From positions 1-64,000 of the forward strand of contig NGBS01000871.1 in the NCBI GenBank assembly GCA_002245135.1: DNA of 64,000 bases, given 5' to 3'. Below are positions 24,411 through 36,962 of the stretch, piece by piece. Below the pieces are notes generated by a model, which did not search any database, was not told where the DNA came from, and saw only the letters and a program-made list of their open reading frames with translations. The stretch comes from Proteromonas lacertae. Lineage: Eukaryota > Sar > Bigyra > Opalinata > Proteromonadidae. The first letter of the stretch is position 1; each line of letters starts with the position of its first letter. The translations under genes were made by a program, and so were the position numbers.

Positions 24411-27400
24411 ATGTTTAATTTATGCAAAAAGAAAGAAGTAAATCCGTATTTTAATCCATTTAATTGATTTAATAGGAGAATAGATGGGAATTATGATAAT
24501 TGTAACTTCATTTCAAAGTTGTGTTTCAATTTCGTAAAGCCTTTGTTAGTAGTTGGAAGTAAAAGACCTCTTGAATTTGATGATCTACCATTATTACCGT
24601 ATAATACAGTATGATAAAAATCTAGCAAAAATACTGATTGTAAGAATTTAAAGCTTCAGTTCAAAGATAGTTGGGAAAAAGAAATACACAAAAAGAAGCC
24701 ATCATTGATAAAAGCTTTGTGGAATGCTTATAAAAAGAGTTTTCTAATTGCTTTATTTTTAAAATTGATTCAAGACAGTTTACAATTTGCATCTCCAGTG
24801 CTATTAAATGAAATAATTAATTATATGAATGATAGCAAAGCTGATATCAGTACAGGATTGATAATCAGTTTTTTATTCTTCATAACAACTATAATTCGTA
24901 ATTTCTGTTTAACCAGTTATTTTTTCAATCAATATCGGTTTGGTATGTCATTAAGATCATCAGTAATAACAGCAGTATATGAGAAATCATTAAAACTGAG
25001 TAATAAATCAAGATCAAAATACTCAAGTGGTCAAATAAACAATTTGATGAATGTAGATAGTATGAAATTACAGACAATGGCTGAATTTGTACAAATGATT
25101 TGGAGTGCTCCATTTCAGATAATAGTAGCAATGATTTTGCTATGGTTTCAATTGAGTTGGGCAGCATTTGGTGGTGTTAGTGTATTGTTAATAATTATTC
25201 CATTTTCTTCACTATTGGCAAAGAAACTACAACATTATCAAGTATATATCCATTATTATTATTATTATTGTATTTATAGAGTTTAATAATGGAAGTGAAA
25301 GATGAAAGAATTAAAAAGATAAATGAAATGTTAAATGGAATAAAAATCATCAAATTACAAGTATGGGAGAATAATTTTATCAATTTAATCAGTAAATTAA
25401 GAAAGAGTGAATTAGGTCATTTATTTTATTATTGGATATGTGATAGTTTGACAGGTGGATTTTGGACATTTTCACCACTGTTGGTGTCAATATCATCATT
25501 TGGTTTGTATGTGTTATTAGGTAATCAATTAACAGTAGCTAAAGCATTTACTAGTTTAGCATTATTCAATTTAATCCAATTTCCAATGTTTTCATTTCCT
25601 CAAGTGATAAATGAAGTAGCTGAAGCATTGGTTTCAGTTAGAAGAATTCAAAAATTCTTAGAATGTGAAGAAATCATTCCAATAAGTGAATCAATCAACA
25701 ATTCTAAACCATCAATTCATATAAACAATGGAAGTTTGAATGGGAAAGAAGTGAAGAAAGTCTAGAAAAATCTCCAATAAGTCCATCTTCTCCAAGAGAA
25801 GCAATAGTATTACAAAATGTCAATTTCAAAGTAGAAAAAAGTGAAATAATTGCAATAGTTGGTTCAGTTGGAAGTGGTAAAAGTTCATTTTTACAAACAT
25901 TATTAGGAGATATAAAACTGATTGATGGAAGTATAAATTATAATGGAAAGATTGCTTATTCATCACAAACTCCATTTATTCAAAATGCTTCACTAAGAGA
26001 TAATATATTATTTGGAAAAGAGTTAAATGAATCAAAATATAAAGAAGTATTATACAATTGTGCTTTAATTCCAGATTTAGAAATCTTACCGAATGGTGAT
26101 TTAAGTGAAATAGGAGAGAAAGGAATCAATTTAAGTGGTGGTCAAAGAGCAAGAATCAGTTTAGCCAGAGCATTATACAGTGATAGTGATATTTATTTAT
26201 TAGATGATATATTAAGTGCAGTAGATGTTCATGTTGGTAAACACATATTCAAGAATGCGATAAAGAAAGGGTTGAATAATAAAATAGTATTATTAGTGAC
26301 AAATGCTGTTGAATATTTGAATGAAATTGATCGAACTGTTGTATTAAGTGAAAATCGAATAGTTGCTGAAGGAAAATATGAAGAATTAATGAGAGATTCT
26401 GTTTTGTTTAAATCATTTATTGATGAATTACATAAGAATTCTGAGAAGAAAGAAAAAGAAGATGATGATGATAATCCAATGTTACTAAGAGGTGAAAGTA
26501 GTAATAGTGAAATGTTATTAAAAATAAAAGATATAAATGAAATAGAAATAGCTAAAGAAACAAAGGATAATCAAAATGACTTAATAACAACAGAAGAAAA
26601 ACAAATAGGAAAAGTCAGTTGGAATGTTTATATAACGTATATGAAAGCCTGTTGTGGAAATTGGTTTCTTGTTTATAATAATTATTTTATTATATATCAT
26701 ATTCCAAGTTACTACATTTATTGGCAATTTTATACTTTCGGATTGGTCATCAGATGTAGAGAATGTAATACATAAACATAGTACATTGTATTATTTCATA
26801 ATATATTTGGTATTGCAAATAATTACAGGAATATTTTCATTAGCCAGTGTTTTTGCATTAGAATATAGATCATTATTTGGAGCAAGAGTATATTATATTA
26901 TTATATTATTATGAAATAGAAATTACATTCGCAATTATTAGAAAATATAATCTATTGTCCAATGTCCTTCTTTGATACAACTCCAATGGGAAGAATACTA
27001 AATCGTTTTAGTAGAGAAATAGATACAATTGACCAAACATTACCTTCAACATTTGATAGTTATTTTGAAGCTTTAGGACAAGTTGTATTAATAATAATCG
27101 TAATTATATATGCAACTCCTTGGTTTATATTAGTGATTATTCCTATTTATATAGCTTATTATTATACACAGAATTATTATTTGATGAGTTCAAGAGAGAT
27201 TAAGAGATTAGAATCAATAAGTAATTCTCCAATATATTCTTATTTTTCTGAGACTTTAACAGGAGTATCAACAATAAGAGCTTATAAACATCAATCTAGG
27301 TTTATCAAAGAGAATGAGAGAAGATTAAATAACAATCTAAGTGCTTATTTTGTTACATTTTCAGCGAATTGTTGGTTACAACTTCGATTAAAGATGATTG

Positions 27401-28380
27401 GTTCATTTATTCTATTATTTGCTTCTTTATTAGCTGTATTTAAACATGGAGATGCTGATTTTACGAAAATAGCTGCTTTATCATTATCCTATGCAATAAA
27501 AGTATTAGATTCGTTAGATTGGGTAGTTAGATTAGCAAGTACAATAGAAATGAATATAGTGTCAGTGGAAAGAGTGAATGAATATATAAATATAGAAAAA
27601 GAATGTAATGGTGATGAAAAATATGAAAAGATCGAAAATTGGCCAAATAAAGGTGAAATAGATATAAACAAATTAAAAATGAGATATAGATGTGAATTAG
27701 AACCAGTATTAAAGAATATAAGTTGTCATATAGAAGGTGAAGATAAGATAGGTATAGTTGGAAGAACAGGAAGTGGTAAAAGTTCCTTGTTATTAGCTTT
27801 ATTAAGAATAGTTGATTATGAAAAAGGTGAAATAAAGATTGACAATATAAATATCAAAGAAATCCCAATTCATTATTTGAGAGAAGAAATCTCCGTAATT
27901 CCTCAAGAACCAATCTTATTTAGTGGAACAATAAGAGATAATATAGATCCATTTCGAAAATATGATGATGTTGAAATATGGAATATTTTAGAAAGTTGTC
28001 ATATAAAAGAGTTAATTAATGAAATGGGTGGATTAGAAAGTGAAGTGTTAGAAAAAGGAAGTAATTTGAGTTTAGGTCAACAGCAATTATTATGTATAGC
28101 AAGAGCAATGATAAGAAAATGTAAGATAATAGTAATGGATGAAGCAACTTCTTCAATTGATATAAAAACCGATAGTTTAATCCAAGATACAATAACGAAT
28201 CATTTCAAAGATAGAACAGTATTAACAGTTGCTCATCGAATAAATACAATCTTAGAAAGTGATAAAGTGATGGTGATGGAGAGTGGTGAATTGAAAGAAT
28301 ATGATAATCCTAAAAAGTTGGAAGAGAATGTTGATAGTTTATATCATAAGTTAGTTGAACAATACAAGAAAACTCATTGA
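24411..28380 (+). CDS. ABCC/MRP-type ABC transporter
   Basis: Full-length exporter: TMD1, NBD1, TMD2, NBD2. The N-terminus MFNLCKKKEVNP splices (30-nt intron) to RIDGNYDN...FVKPLL; a further intron joins YNT to FKDSWEKE. NBD1 has VGSVGSGKSS, the signature LSGGQRARISLARA and YLLDD. NBD2 has VGRTGSGKSS, LSLGQQQLLCIARA, VMDEATSSID and H-loop TVAHR. NBD1 has Asp rather than Glu after the Walker B aspartate, as is usual in ABCC. Two more introns follow KLQHYQ and LFGAR. The frame is interrupted near 25730-25740 (one base missing, or a 32-nt intron) and near 26655-26675 (one extra base before a clear TM helix FIIIILLYIIF). The substrate is unknown. It may be functional with sequence errors, or recently damaged. 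Confidence 0.88.
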
Positions 28381-28504
28381 ATGAATTTTGATGAAAGTGT
28401 GAAATACTAATGATATTATTATTAATTATGATTATTATAATGTGTTTTGATTGTGTGTGTTAAAAAAGAAAAACCAACCGAAATGAAACGAATCTGAAGG
28501 AATG

Positions 28505-28680
28505 AAGTATATGATGAATATTATATGTTAATAGAAAGATTAAAAGGTTATAAACCATTAAGATATTTATATATATCAGTAATTGAATTAAATGAAAGAG
28601 AAATTAGATTAATGAAAGAAAATGAAGAAATAATTGATTGTTTAGAAGAAAAATCAATAACAGTGGAAGAATATTATTAG
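28505..28680 (+). repeat. dispersed LRR-tail repeat, copy A
   Basis: An isolated open segment reads LIERLKGYKPLRYLYIS, then VIELNEREIRLMKENEEI and EEKSITVEEYY. It has no start context or intact gene. Copy B on the minus strand at 41583-41745 is nearly the same in DNA and peptide, and 23985-24120 is a worse copy. The rest of the spacer 28381-28805 holds no gene. Confidence 0.65.
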
Positions 28681-28805
28681 AGAGAATATCTTAAGAAGAA
28701 AATTAGCAATTATCAAAAGAATTATTGAATTTTCAATAATCATATTACCTAATTCATTCAAAAACTAGAAAAAACAAAATATATTAATTATTGTTTAAAA
28801 AATCT

Positions 28806-30038
28806 CTAATGTTTCTTCATTTCTCTACTTGTTTTATAAACTATCATATCAACTATCTTCGAAACTGTAAAAATTCCACCAATAATACCACATACATTAG
28901 TAATAAAATGATTAAAAGGAGGTCGATCTTCATTTATATCATGCAAAAAAGGAGACATATCTAAATTAAAAAATATACCTGGTAAAGCAGATAATTGTCC
29001 AAAGAAATTAGTTTGAATCTTTTTTGATACTTCCAATACACTGTATTGATTAGTTTCAATGATTTTGTTGTTTTTATGGTAAATTGTTGGTATAATTTGG
29101 ATATAATAATGTTTTGCAGCAATTTCTATTTTATTATACAATATATAATATACTTGTTTCAGTAATAAACTCTGTATTTGATAATGGATTATAAATACCT
29201 GGATAAGGTTCACCAAATGATAATTCGTGGATAATATGTGATATATTATAATGATTAGCTTCACCTGGTCTAAAGAGATGGACATGTCGCTCATTATCGT
29301 TCAAACTATCGCCCATAGCGATATGGAAGTTTCCAGCAATTCTATTAGTCTCCATATATCCATATATATTACATCCTTCTCCCTCTTTACTCAATAACAA
29401 TGGGTTATTTTCATCTCTTCGACATTGTTCAGCTTGGCTTGTCACACTTTTACTATCCCATCCTTTATTACTGTAAGCTCTTCTTACATCTGCACAGGTA
29501 TTACAGCATTCACCTGGTTTACCTGCTCCATAACAACTACCACAATAGTTTGGTGGTAAAACTATATCAGTTTTTGTTTCATTTATATTACCATTCTTTG
29601 TAAATGCAACTCCAATTGGTTCGCCATTTGGTGATAATCTTTGCTTGATTGTATGCTCTTCTACATTTATTAATTGCTCACCACTTTGATCCATCAAATC
29701 TATATTCACTTCTCCACAATGTAAAGAAAAAAATGTAAAATTGAAATTAATTCTGAGTTTCTCATCAATTTTATGATCTACTGATATCTTTTCTACTCGC
29801 TGAGGTTGGAAATAAGTATATAATTCAGCAGTTAGGAGAAGAAACATAACAGAAAAAGTTAAAATTGAACCTATTGCATAATATTAACATAAATAATAAT
29901 ACAAAGTGCACCAGATGAAGTTTTAACTCTAAATTCATCATCTACTTTGTTGAACAAATCAAAATTGGCCAATGCAGAAAGTATATCATGCGATGACCTT
30001 TTTGATTTGTTAGAACCATCTAATAATCCATCATTCAT
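28806..30038 (-). CDS. ERGIC3: ERGIC3/Erv46-like COPII cargo receptor
   Basis: ER-Golgi cycling membrane protein that pairs with ERGIC2/Erv41 in retrieval and cargo sorting. The N-terminal ALANFDLFNKVDDEFRVKTS with a first TM (SILTFSVMFLLLTAELYTYF) is typical. A large luminal domain follows with a Cys cluster (CGSCYGAGKPGECCNTC), VRRAYSNKGW and GCNIYGYMETNRIAGNFHI. The C-terminal FFNLDMSPF...FNHFITNVCGIIGGIFTVSKIVD TM ends in the dilysine-like tail REMKKH. Two introns (about 30 nt each) are required: one inside the first TM exon, one before KIAAKHYYIQ. The start at 30038 (MNDGLLDGSNKS) diverges from NAA35. Confidence 0.93.
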
Positions 30039-30072
30039 CCTTTAAATTGAAATGAAAGAATTTTAAATTTTC

Positions 30073-30079
30073 TCAAGCC
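30073..30079 (-). promoter_or_regulatory. GGCTTGA motif in a divergent promoter
   Basis: TCAAGCC on the plus strand lies between the ERGIC3 start (30038, minus) and the NAA35 start (30119, plus), an 80-bp spacer. It is the same 7-mer found at other start regions in this window. Confidence 0.4.
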
Positions 30080-30118
30080 AAGTTTATTTCTTTCTTATTT
30101 ATTCTGATTCTTAATGGC

Positions 30119-32319
30119 ATGGATGATAAAGTAGGTTTGTTTATTAATATAACTGACGTATATCTTTGTATAATGCATATAATATAGTTGTTTACGATCG
30201 CAGCAAGTAGTTTAGATAAAAATGAATTATTTCATGATGATAATTTCTCATTAATTGATGAAACAACTACGATTGGTTATGAAGATATACAAAGTTCTGA
30301 TTTAATAAGAAATACAACAGTTATTCCACCATTACAAAGAGATTCTACAGAAACAATAAGATATGAATTTAATATAAACAATCTGTTCTATTTATTCAAT
30401 GAAATAAATAGCCTAGAGTTTATAGAACTTCATGCTTATCCATATCCACAAACATTACCAACAGTAATTTATTGTAATGAATGTATTTTATCAAAACTTT
30501 ATAAATTATCATTTTATAATACAAAGAACACACTAACAGAACAATGTTTTTATGCTGGTTGTCTTTATTTGTTTATAATATTATCGTTTAGAACAGTTTA
30601 TTTGAATGAATTACTAATCAAAAAAGGAGGAATAGTCTTTAAAGTATAATTATATTTTATGTTATTTTAATATATATATTAAATAATAGGGAGATGATTA
30701 TATATTTTTAGATGAATCACAAGTTTCTGATTTGGAAAAAATATGTAGCGAAGAACAAGTGGGACAATATTACAGACAATATGAATTAATAACTAAAGAA
30801 AGTGAAGAAACATATAAGTCGTTGTTGGTAAAAATTAGTAATGTTAGAATATTGAATACATTTATAACAATGAAAAAAATATATGGAGACACAATAAAAT
30901 TAATGATAAATCTAAATAATACATCAAATAATTTAATAACTAACGCTATTCAACAAAGATATGTTTATATATTATCATATTTTAATGATCTTAAAAACTC
31001 TATTCCATTGTGTGAAATAATGGATGGAGCAATAGATCCTGATTTATGTGTATTTGTGAAGTATTCATTTAAAAGAATGGATATACCCAATTATAACTAT
31101 GAAGATATATACGATGAATGGAAGGATTTAATCAATAAATATATTAATGTTTATAAGTTAGTAATGTCAAATAAGAATAATTTATTTTCATTACATTCTC
31201 AGATGAAATTGTATTTTCTTGAAGCTAATTCTATACTAGTTAGATCTTCTACTAGTATTTTGTATGACGATTTTGTAGAAAAACAGTTTATAAAAACATT
31301 AGAAGATAGTTTTCATTTACCTGATGATTTTTTCCAATATGAAAGTGGAGAAAATTTGTTTTATTCTTTAAGAAGTATAATGAATGATTATGTCAAGTTG
31401 TATTGCATAACAGTTCCAAGGCATTTAAATAAAGATTATTACTTTATAATCAATATGTCTAATTACATAAGAGATGTATAATTTTAGTTATATATATATA
31501 TATATATATGAATAGTTGGTGAATTGGTATGAAATATTAAAGAAAAATTGTTCATCAATCTTCGAAAAGAATGAAAATTATTACTTATTGTTGTTGTGTT
31601 ATTTATATGGAATTGTTTGTGAATGTTCAAAAGATTATATTGAAGATATATTCAAGTTAGAATTAAATGAAGAATCAGAGACTTATATGTTATGTTGGTT
31701 TGTAGATTATACAATAACAAGAATTGTCTGTTATTATAATAAAATGATTGAATTTATAACCAAAATAAAACAGAAAGAAAAAGAATTAAATAGACTTTCA
31801 GAAAAGAAGAAGAAAACATTCACACCAAAGAATAAAGCTCAAAATGAAGATATAATCTATTTCAAAAATGAGGTATGCTACTATGAAATATTACAATTGG
31901 TTTATAGAGGGATGTTTCAAGTATTATTGGCATTAAGAATCAAAGGATTATTAATACAACAACATACTCTATATGGAAATGAAGAAAGTAGATATTATAA
32001 ACGTTTAGAGTTGTTTAAAAACTTAGAAGAACCAGGATTGGTAGATTATAAAGATTTTACACAAGGAACAAGTCCAGATAAAGTGAAGTTCGAAGATTTG
32101 ATACAAATCAGTGTAAATACATTTAAAACAGCTAAAGCTTATATTTCTAAGCTATTGAAACAAGAAAATTGTAGAAGAAAGGATGAATTAATACACTTGC
32201 ATAAAATATCTTCAGGGAATTCAGTGTCAATTATGAAATATCTCTCTTCATATGAATGTAATTCCGTGGAATTGGATTATTCATTTTCTGAAGTATTTCC
32301 TATTGTAAGATTTAAATAA
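30119..32319 (+). CDS. NAA35: NatC N-terminal acetyltransferase auxiliary subunit (NAA35/Mak10)
   Basis: Scaffold of the NatC complex, which acetylates Met-hydrophobic N-termini on nascent chains at the ribosome. Matching family blocks include ELFHDDNFSLIDETTTIGYE, AYPYPQTLPTVIYCNE (family G-x-x-x-x-QTVFTCLYI) and, near the C-terminus, VYRGMFQVLLALRIKG followed by RYYKRLELFKNLEEPGLVDY and FKTAKAYISKLL. The first exon is tiny (MDDK), joined by a 56-nt intron. Two further introns (43-46 nt) lie near 30650 and 31481. The central part is divergent and Asn/Tyr-rich, so overall similarity is low. The identification rests on the two terminal block sets. Confidence 0.8.
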
Positions 32320-32515
32320 TTTCTATTTAAGTGTTAAATATGTAAATTATATGTGATTCATGTTTTTTGATTGTATTAATGTATATTCAACATTATACGA
32401 ATGAATATTGACAGTTAATTATAGTATCATAAGGATTAGATATCTCTATTCACTGTAAATTGAAAATAATAAATTGGGACAATTATTAAAAAGTAACGAA
32501 TATAAAATCTTTGAA

Positions 32516-33496
32516 ATGAGATTCAGCACTTTTCTCTTTATTCTTGCTATCGCTTGTGCTAGTAACTTACGATCAAGAGTATATTACGAATATGCTTTTG
32601 AAAACTTCAGAAGAGCATATCATAAAGAATACTCAACAGCTGACGAACATATCTACCGTATGAATGTATTTGCCGATAACTTGGACAAAATCGAAAATCA
32701 CAATAAATTAAACAAGGGATGGACTATGGGAGTTAATAAATTCGCTGATATGACACCAGAAGAGTTTAAGAAGAGTTTAATGTGTGGTTGCTCTAGAGAT
32801 ACTGCTAGAAAAACACCAGATTACACAAACTATGCAAATGTAAAACTTCCAGAAGAACTTGATTGGGTAGAACAAGGAGCTGTATCTCGTGTTAAAGATC
32901 AAGCTGCTTGTGGCTCATGCTGGGCATTTGGAACAGCAGCTGTATTAGAATCCAGTTATTACGTGACATTCCATGAAAAGACAGAAGTTTCCCAACAACA
33001 ATTAGTCGATTGTTCTCAAGCTTACAACAACACTGGTTGCAATGGTGGTGAAGTTATATATGCTATGAATTACATAGCTGATCATGGTATATGCACATTA
33101 GAAGATTATCCTTACATTGGCAAGGATTCTGACTGTAAATCAGATAAATGTAAACCAGTATTAAAAGTTTCAAAGAGATATGATATTGCTCAAAGTGAAG
33201 CTGCATTACAATACTACTTATCTAAAAGACCAATATCAGTTGATATTTCAGCTGAATTGATCATGTTATACAGTGGAGGTATAGTAGAAGGAGAATGTAA
33301 TAACCCAGTAGATCATACTGTATTGGCTGTAGGTTATGGTGTTGAAAATGGTAAGAAATATTGGAAGATTCAAAACTCATGGAGTGAAACATGGGGAGAA
33401 AAGGGCTATTTCAGAATGTTAAGAGGTGTAGGTGGTGATAAAGGACAATGCTCCATTGTAACAAATGCTCATGTTGCTGATGTTGTAAAAGCATAA
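32516..33496 (+). CDS. secreted/lysosomal papain-family cysteine protease (cathepsin L-like)
   Basis: Intronless. The start is set at the Met of MRFSTFLFILAIACAS, a clean signal peptide; an in-frame Met 14 codons upstream lacks that property. The propeptide has an I29 inhibitor region (FENFRRAYHKEY...NVFADNLDKIENHN, GVNKFADMTPEEF). The mature enzyme starts about LPEELDW and shows the oxyanion Gln with the catalytic Cys in KDQAACGSCWAF, GCNGG, catalytic His in VDHTVLAVGYG and Asn in IQNSWSETWG. All catalytic residues are intact. Expected in lysosome or food vacuole, or secreted. Its codon use is richer in C-ending codons than most neighbours, which suggests high expression (inference). Confidence 0.95.
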   Translation: MRFSTFLFILAIACASNLRSRVYYEYAFENFRRAYHKEYSTADEHIYRMNVFADNLDKIENHNKLNKGWTMGVNKFADMTPEEFKKSLMCGCSRDTARKTPDYTNYANVKLPEELDWVEQGAVSRVKDQAACGSCWAFGTAAVLESSYYVTFHEKTEVSQQQLVDCSQAYNNTGCNGGEVIYAMNYIADHGICTLEDYPYIGKDSDCKSDKCKPVLKVSKRYDIAQSEAALQYYLSKRPISVDISAELIMLYSGGIVEGECNNPVDHTVLAVGYGVENGKKYWKIQNSWSETWGEKGYFRMLRGVGGDKGQCSIVTNAHVADVVKA

Positions 33497-33619
33497 ATGA
33501 GGAAGTAAATTTTAAAACGTAAATTCTACGATTTTCTATATTTGTATTTGTAAATATTTAGAGTTAATAATAGTAAAACACTCAAATAAAAGAAAAAGAA
33601 AATCAATAATCAAAATTGC

Positions 33620-34972
33620 TTACAAAGTTGACATAATAGCTACATTTCTTGGTGACGTGTCAATAGGAAATAAAGGAATATACTCTACATTGTTTGTAAT
33701 ACTTTTAATATACTCTATTCTATCAAGTATAATAATCGATTCAAAAACATCTGTTAAACTGTTTCTTAAGGAATAATATATAACAAAATCTCGAAATTTA
33801 TATTGATTTTCTAAATTATTAATATAATCATCTGATGGGCAATTAATTTTTAGTTTATCAACACAATATTTGAAATAGTGTATAAATGAATCAGTATATT
33901 CTGGTTTTATTTTACTGATTTTATAATTCTGAGGATGTTGATATGCTAAATGATTAATTGATTTTAAATGAATTTGAAATAATGATCTATAGTACAACAC
34001 TCTTATTGATAATATCTTTTCTTCTGGAGTTATTGGTGATGAATTCAATAACAATTGACAAGCTATATTCTTTTGATGGTAATTAAACGAAATGTTTCTG
34101 TATTTAACACTCAATGGAAAACAATTTAATAAATTATAACAACATCCTATGAAGAAAAAACCTTTGCAATTATTGGTTGCTTGATGGAGAAATAGATTGA
34201 TTATATAAACAGATAAATCTCCACAACAATGTAAACCTATTATTATATATGGAATAATCTTTCCAAATTCCGATATTATTACATCTTCTATATCTTTTAT
34301 AGTTGTTTCTGGAGTGAGATTTAGACAATATGAATGAAAAGATCCATCTTTTACAAATTTTGGATTTTTTTCATTATTTTTATTTGATTTTGAAACAACC
34401 TCTTCTCTATTTTCCAAGCCTATTAATTTATATCCATACTTTCTTGCCAATATTCTTGATAGATAACCTAAACCTGCTCCTATATCAATAATTAAATCAA
34501 TTTCGTTAGAATCATCTGAATTAATATTGGGATGTGCATTATTATATTTTTGACAAAGTTTATGAATTAATGGAGCACATATTTCTACTTCAAGTTTCTT
34601 CTTTGGATTCATCCCAGTTGATTCTTCAGTAGATAATTCCAAACTCTCTCTATTTTTAATATAGAAACATTTAATATACAATTCTGAAGATGGTGTTCGT
34701 GGTATTGAAAATTTGATGCAGTTATTAAAGAATTCTCGAAGTGAATCATTGAAAACATCGGCCTCATAAAATGGAAATGTCAAGATTTGATATTCTGGAA
34801 TGTTTAATGAATTAAATGATTGTTTCCAACTCTCTGGCAATAAATCATAAATATTATTAGTGAAGAAATCAATCTAAAATCAATAGCAAATAATTATATT
34901 ATATCATACCAAACTACTTTCACTGATACTTTTCACTAAATCAGAAGAAATAAAAGTTTCAATTTCTGACAT
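33620..34972 (-). CDS. METTL25/RRNAD1-like methyltransferase-fold protein
   Basis: Class I SAM-methyltransferase-like protein of the METTL25/RRNAD1 family. Evidence is the VEICAPLIHKLC lead-in, motif I IDIGAGLGYLSRILARKYGY, LIGLENREEVV, IIIGLHCCGDLS and FFIGCCYNLL, in the family order. Exon 1 (MSEIETFISSDLVKSI) is joined by a 38-nt intron to IDFFTNNIYDLLPESW, giving about 435 residues. The C-terminal region is divergent. The substrate is not known from sequence; human relatives are poorly characterised. The SAM-binding glycines are intact. Confidence 0.8.
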
Positions 34973-35052
34973 AATTTATGTAAATTACTATGTAAATTAC
35001 ATTAATTTTACAACAAAAAATAAAAATGAAATAGAAATGAATAATATATAAT

Positions 35053-36795
35053 TTATAAGTTAATTGTAACAACAAATGGTTCTAATGCACCAGTTGTTTC
35101 TTCAGCAGACACAATTAATACACCATTTGCGTTAATACTGAAAGTATCAGTGAATTTAACTTGTCCAGCTTTTCTCAACGGTAAACCAGTGATCATACCA
35201 TCATATAATTTAGTATTATTCGAAGCAGTATCATCTTCTCCTTGATATACACATAAAGGTATCTTATCTTGATTATCTCTAACTGTGAAGAATGTTTCAG
35301 AATATTCACATGGAATGGATGTATTTTTCTTCAACATAAATATCATTCTATCGCCAACTACTCTTTCACCTAAAGAGTGAGATAATACATCTTCAATGTG
35401 TAATCCTCTACCTCTTGGGTTAGATATTGGAGCTCTAAATCCAGCAGCGGCTGCTGAAGCACCATCATCAGTAATTCTTACCTTAGAGCCTTCACTCTTA
35501 ATTACTACTTTTGGACCAGATGGCTTGTTTGGGAAAGCATTTGTAGGTGGTTCAATATTATTAGCAGGTCCAACGTATTCACCTGTATCAGCAGTAACCA
35601 ATACTTTCGCTCCATTGGAGAATGATCTTTCTTGTGTTCCTCTGATTAAATCTTCTGCTAATATTGAAGCACCTATCGCTACTGCTTCATCTGGATTAAT
35701 ATCTTGATTCAGATTCTTACCAGGGAAAAATTCTTTTAATAATTCTTGAACTTTAGGTATTCTGCTGCTTCCACCAATTAATACAACATCATCAATATCA
35801 TTCTTACTTAATCCACTGGTAGTCAATGTTCTTTGAACAATTTGAATAGTACGTTGGAAAAGATCCTTGCACAATTCGTTGAACAATGGTCGAGTCAACA
35901 TATTATCAATTCCATTATCTAATAAATCACCAAAATTAACTTCAGCTTCAGTCAATTCACTCAATAAACATTTCGCTTCTTCACATGCTTTTCTTAATCT
36001 TTGTAACTTTCTAGAATTAGAGAATACATCAGTACCTGTCTCTTCCTGTATTTTTGAAGCATAATATTGTACTAATACTGAGTTAATATCTTCACCACCT
36101 AAATGAGTATCACCGTCTGTTCCTTTCACTTGAATGTTATTATCCCTCACTTGAATGATTGAAACATCAAAAGTACCACCACCAAAATCATAAATTAAAA
36201 TTGTTCTATTGCTTTTATCTACAACATATTTATATCCATAGGCAATAGCTGCTGCTGTTGGTTCATTGATAATTTGAAGTACGTTCATGCCAGCTAATGC
36301 TCCTGCTTCAATTGTTGCTCTTCGTTGATTATCATTGAAATAGGCAGGAACTGTAATAACAACGTTCTTTGTAACATCATCTCCTTTGTTAAAGGCTCTT
36401 GCAGCAAATGTACCTAAGTCTCGAAGCACATGGCTTGATATTTCTTGTGGTGTAAATTCTTTTTCTTTGCCTTGAAACTGAACTCTGATTCTGGGATCAT
36501 CATTTGCATCAGCAACGACTCTAAAACTCCAATGTGGAACATCAGCTTGAACAGCAGGTTCACTGAATTTATGTCCAATTAATCTCTTTGCATCGTAGAC
36601 AGTGTTTTGAACATTTTTAGCTATATCATTCTTGGCTGATTCTCCAACTATAATTTGATCTTTCTGGAATGAGACAAATGAAGGTGTTGTTCTCTTTCCC
36701 GTAGGATTGGGGACTACATTAGCTGAAGAATTTTCACTGACAGCTACACACGAGTTTGTGGTGCCAAGATCTATACCTAAAGTAAAAACAGACAT
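35053..36795 (-). CDS. atypical Hsp70 lacking the C-terminal lid
   Basis: Chaperone ATPase of the Hsp70 family, 580 residues from MSVFTLGIDLGTTNS; the upstream in-frame Met is less likely. The ATPase domain is canonical: GIDLGTTNSCVAV, NEPTAAAIAYG, YDFGGGTFDVSI, HLGGEDIN, VVLIGGSSRIPKVQELL. After NPDEAVAIGAS there is an unusual Ala/Gly/Pro/Arg-containing insert of roughly 70 residues. The usual DLLLLDVTPLSLG linker is replaced by IEDVLSHSLGERVV. The beta substrate-binding domain is present (TSIPCEYSETFFTVRDNQ, FSINANGVLIVSAEE), but the protein stops right after it. No alpha-helical lid and no EEVD or ER signal are present. It has no introns. Either a specialised cytosolic Hsp70 or a degenerate paralogue; it looks intact. 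Confidence 0.9.
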   Translation of the reverse strand: MSVFTLGIDLGTTNSCVAVSENSSANVVPNPTGKRTTPSFVSFQKDQIIVGESAKNDIAKNVQNTVYDAKRLIGHKFSEPAVQADVPHWSFRVVADANDDPRIRVQFQGKEKEFTPQEISSHVLRDLGTFAARAFNKGDDVTKNVVITVPAYFNDNQRRATIEAGALAGMNVLQIINEPTAAAIAYGYKYVVDKSNRTILIYDFGGGTFDVSIIQVRDNNIQVKGTDGDTHLGGEDINSVLVQYYASKIQEETGTDVFSNSRKLQRLRKACEEAKCLLSELTEAEVNFGDLLDNGIDNMLTRPLFNELCKDLFQRTIQIVQRTLTTSGLSKNDIDDVVLIGGSSRIPKVQELLKEFFPGKNLNQDINPDEAVAIGASILAEDLIRGTQERSFSNGAKVLVTADTGEYVGPANNIEPPTNAFPNKPSGPKVVIKSEGSKVRITDDGASAAAAGFRAPISNPRGRGLHIEDVLSHSLGERVVGDRMIFMLKKNTSIPCEYSETFFTVRDNQDKIPLCVYQGEDDTASNNTKLYDGMITGLPLRKAGQVKFTDTFSINANGVLIVSAEETTGALEPFVVTINL

Positions 36796-36962
36796 TTCTA
36801 AAAACAAACAAAATTTTGATAGTTTTGGGGGGTTTGAAAAGAAAACAAAACAAAAAACACATAATGTCAAATCGCTTATTTCGTTTATTATCAGTTATTA
36901 ACAAAAGAAACATATAAAAATGCATTTGAAATAAAAATACATTTAATTGTTAAAGATATTTA

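Noticed and set aside
24259-24441. 60-codon frame before the ABC transporter as its first exon
   Set aside because: It begins with TTG, not ATG. ATG at 24411 with a 30-nt intron ending at 24473 gives an in-frame, more plausible N-terminus.
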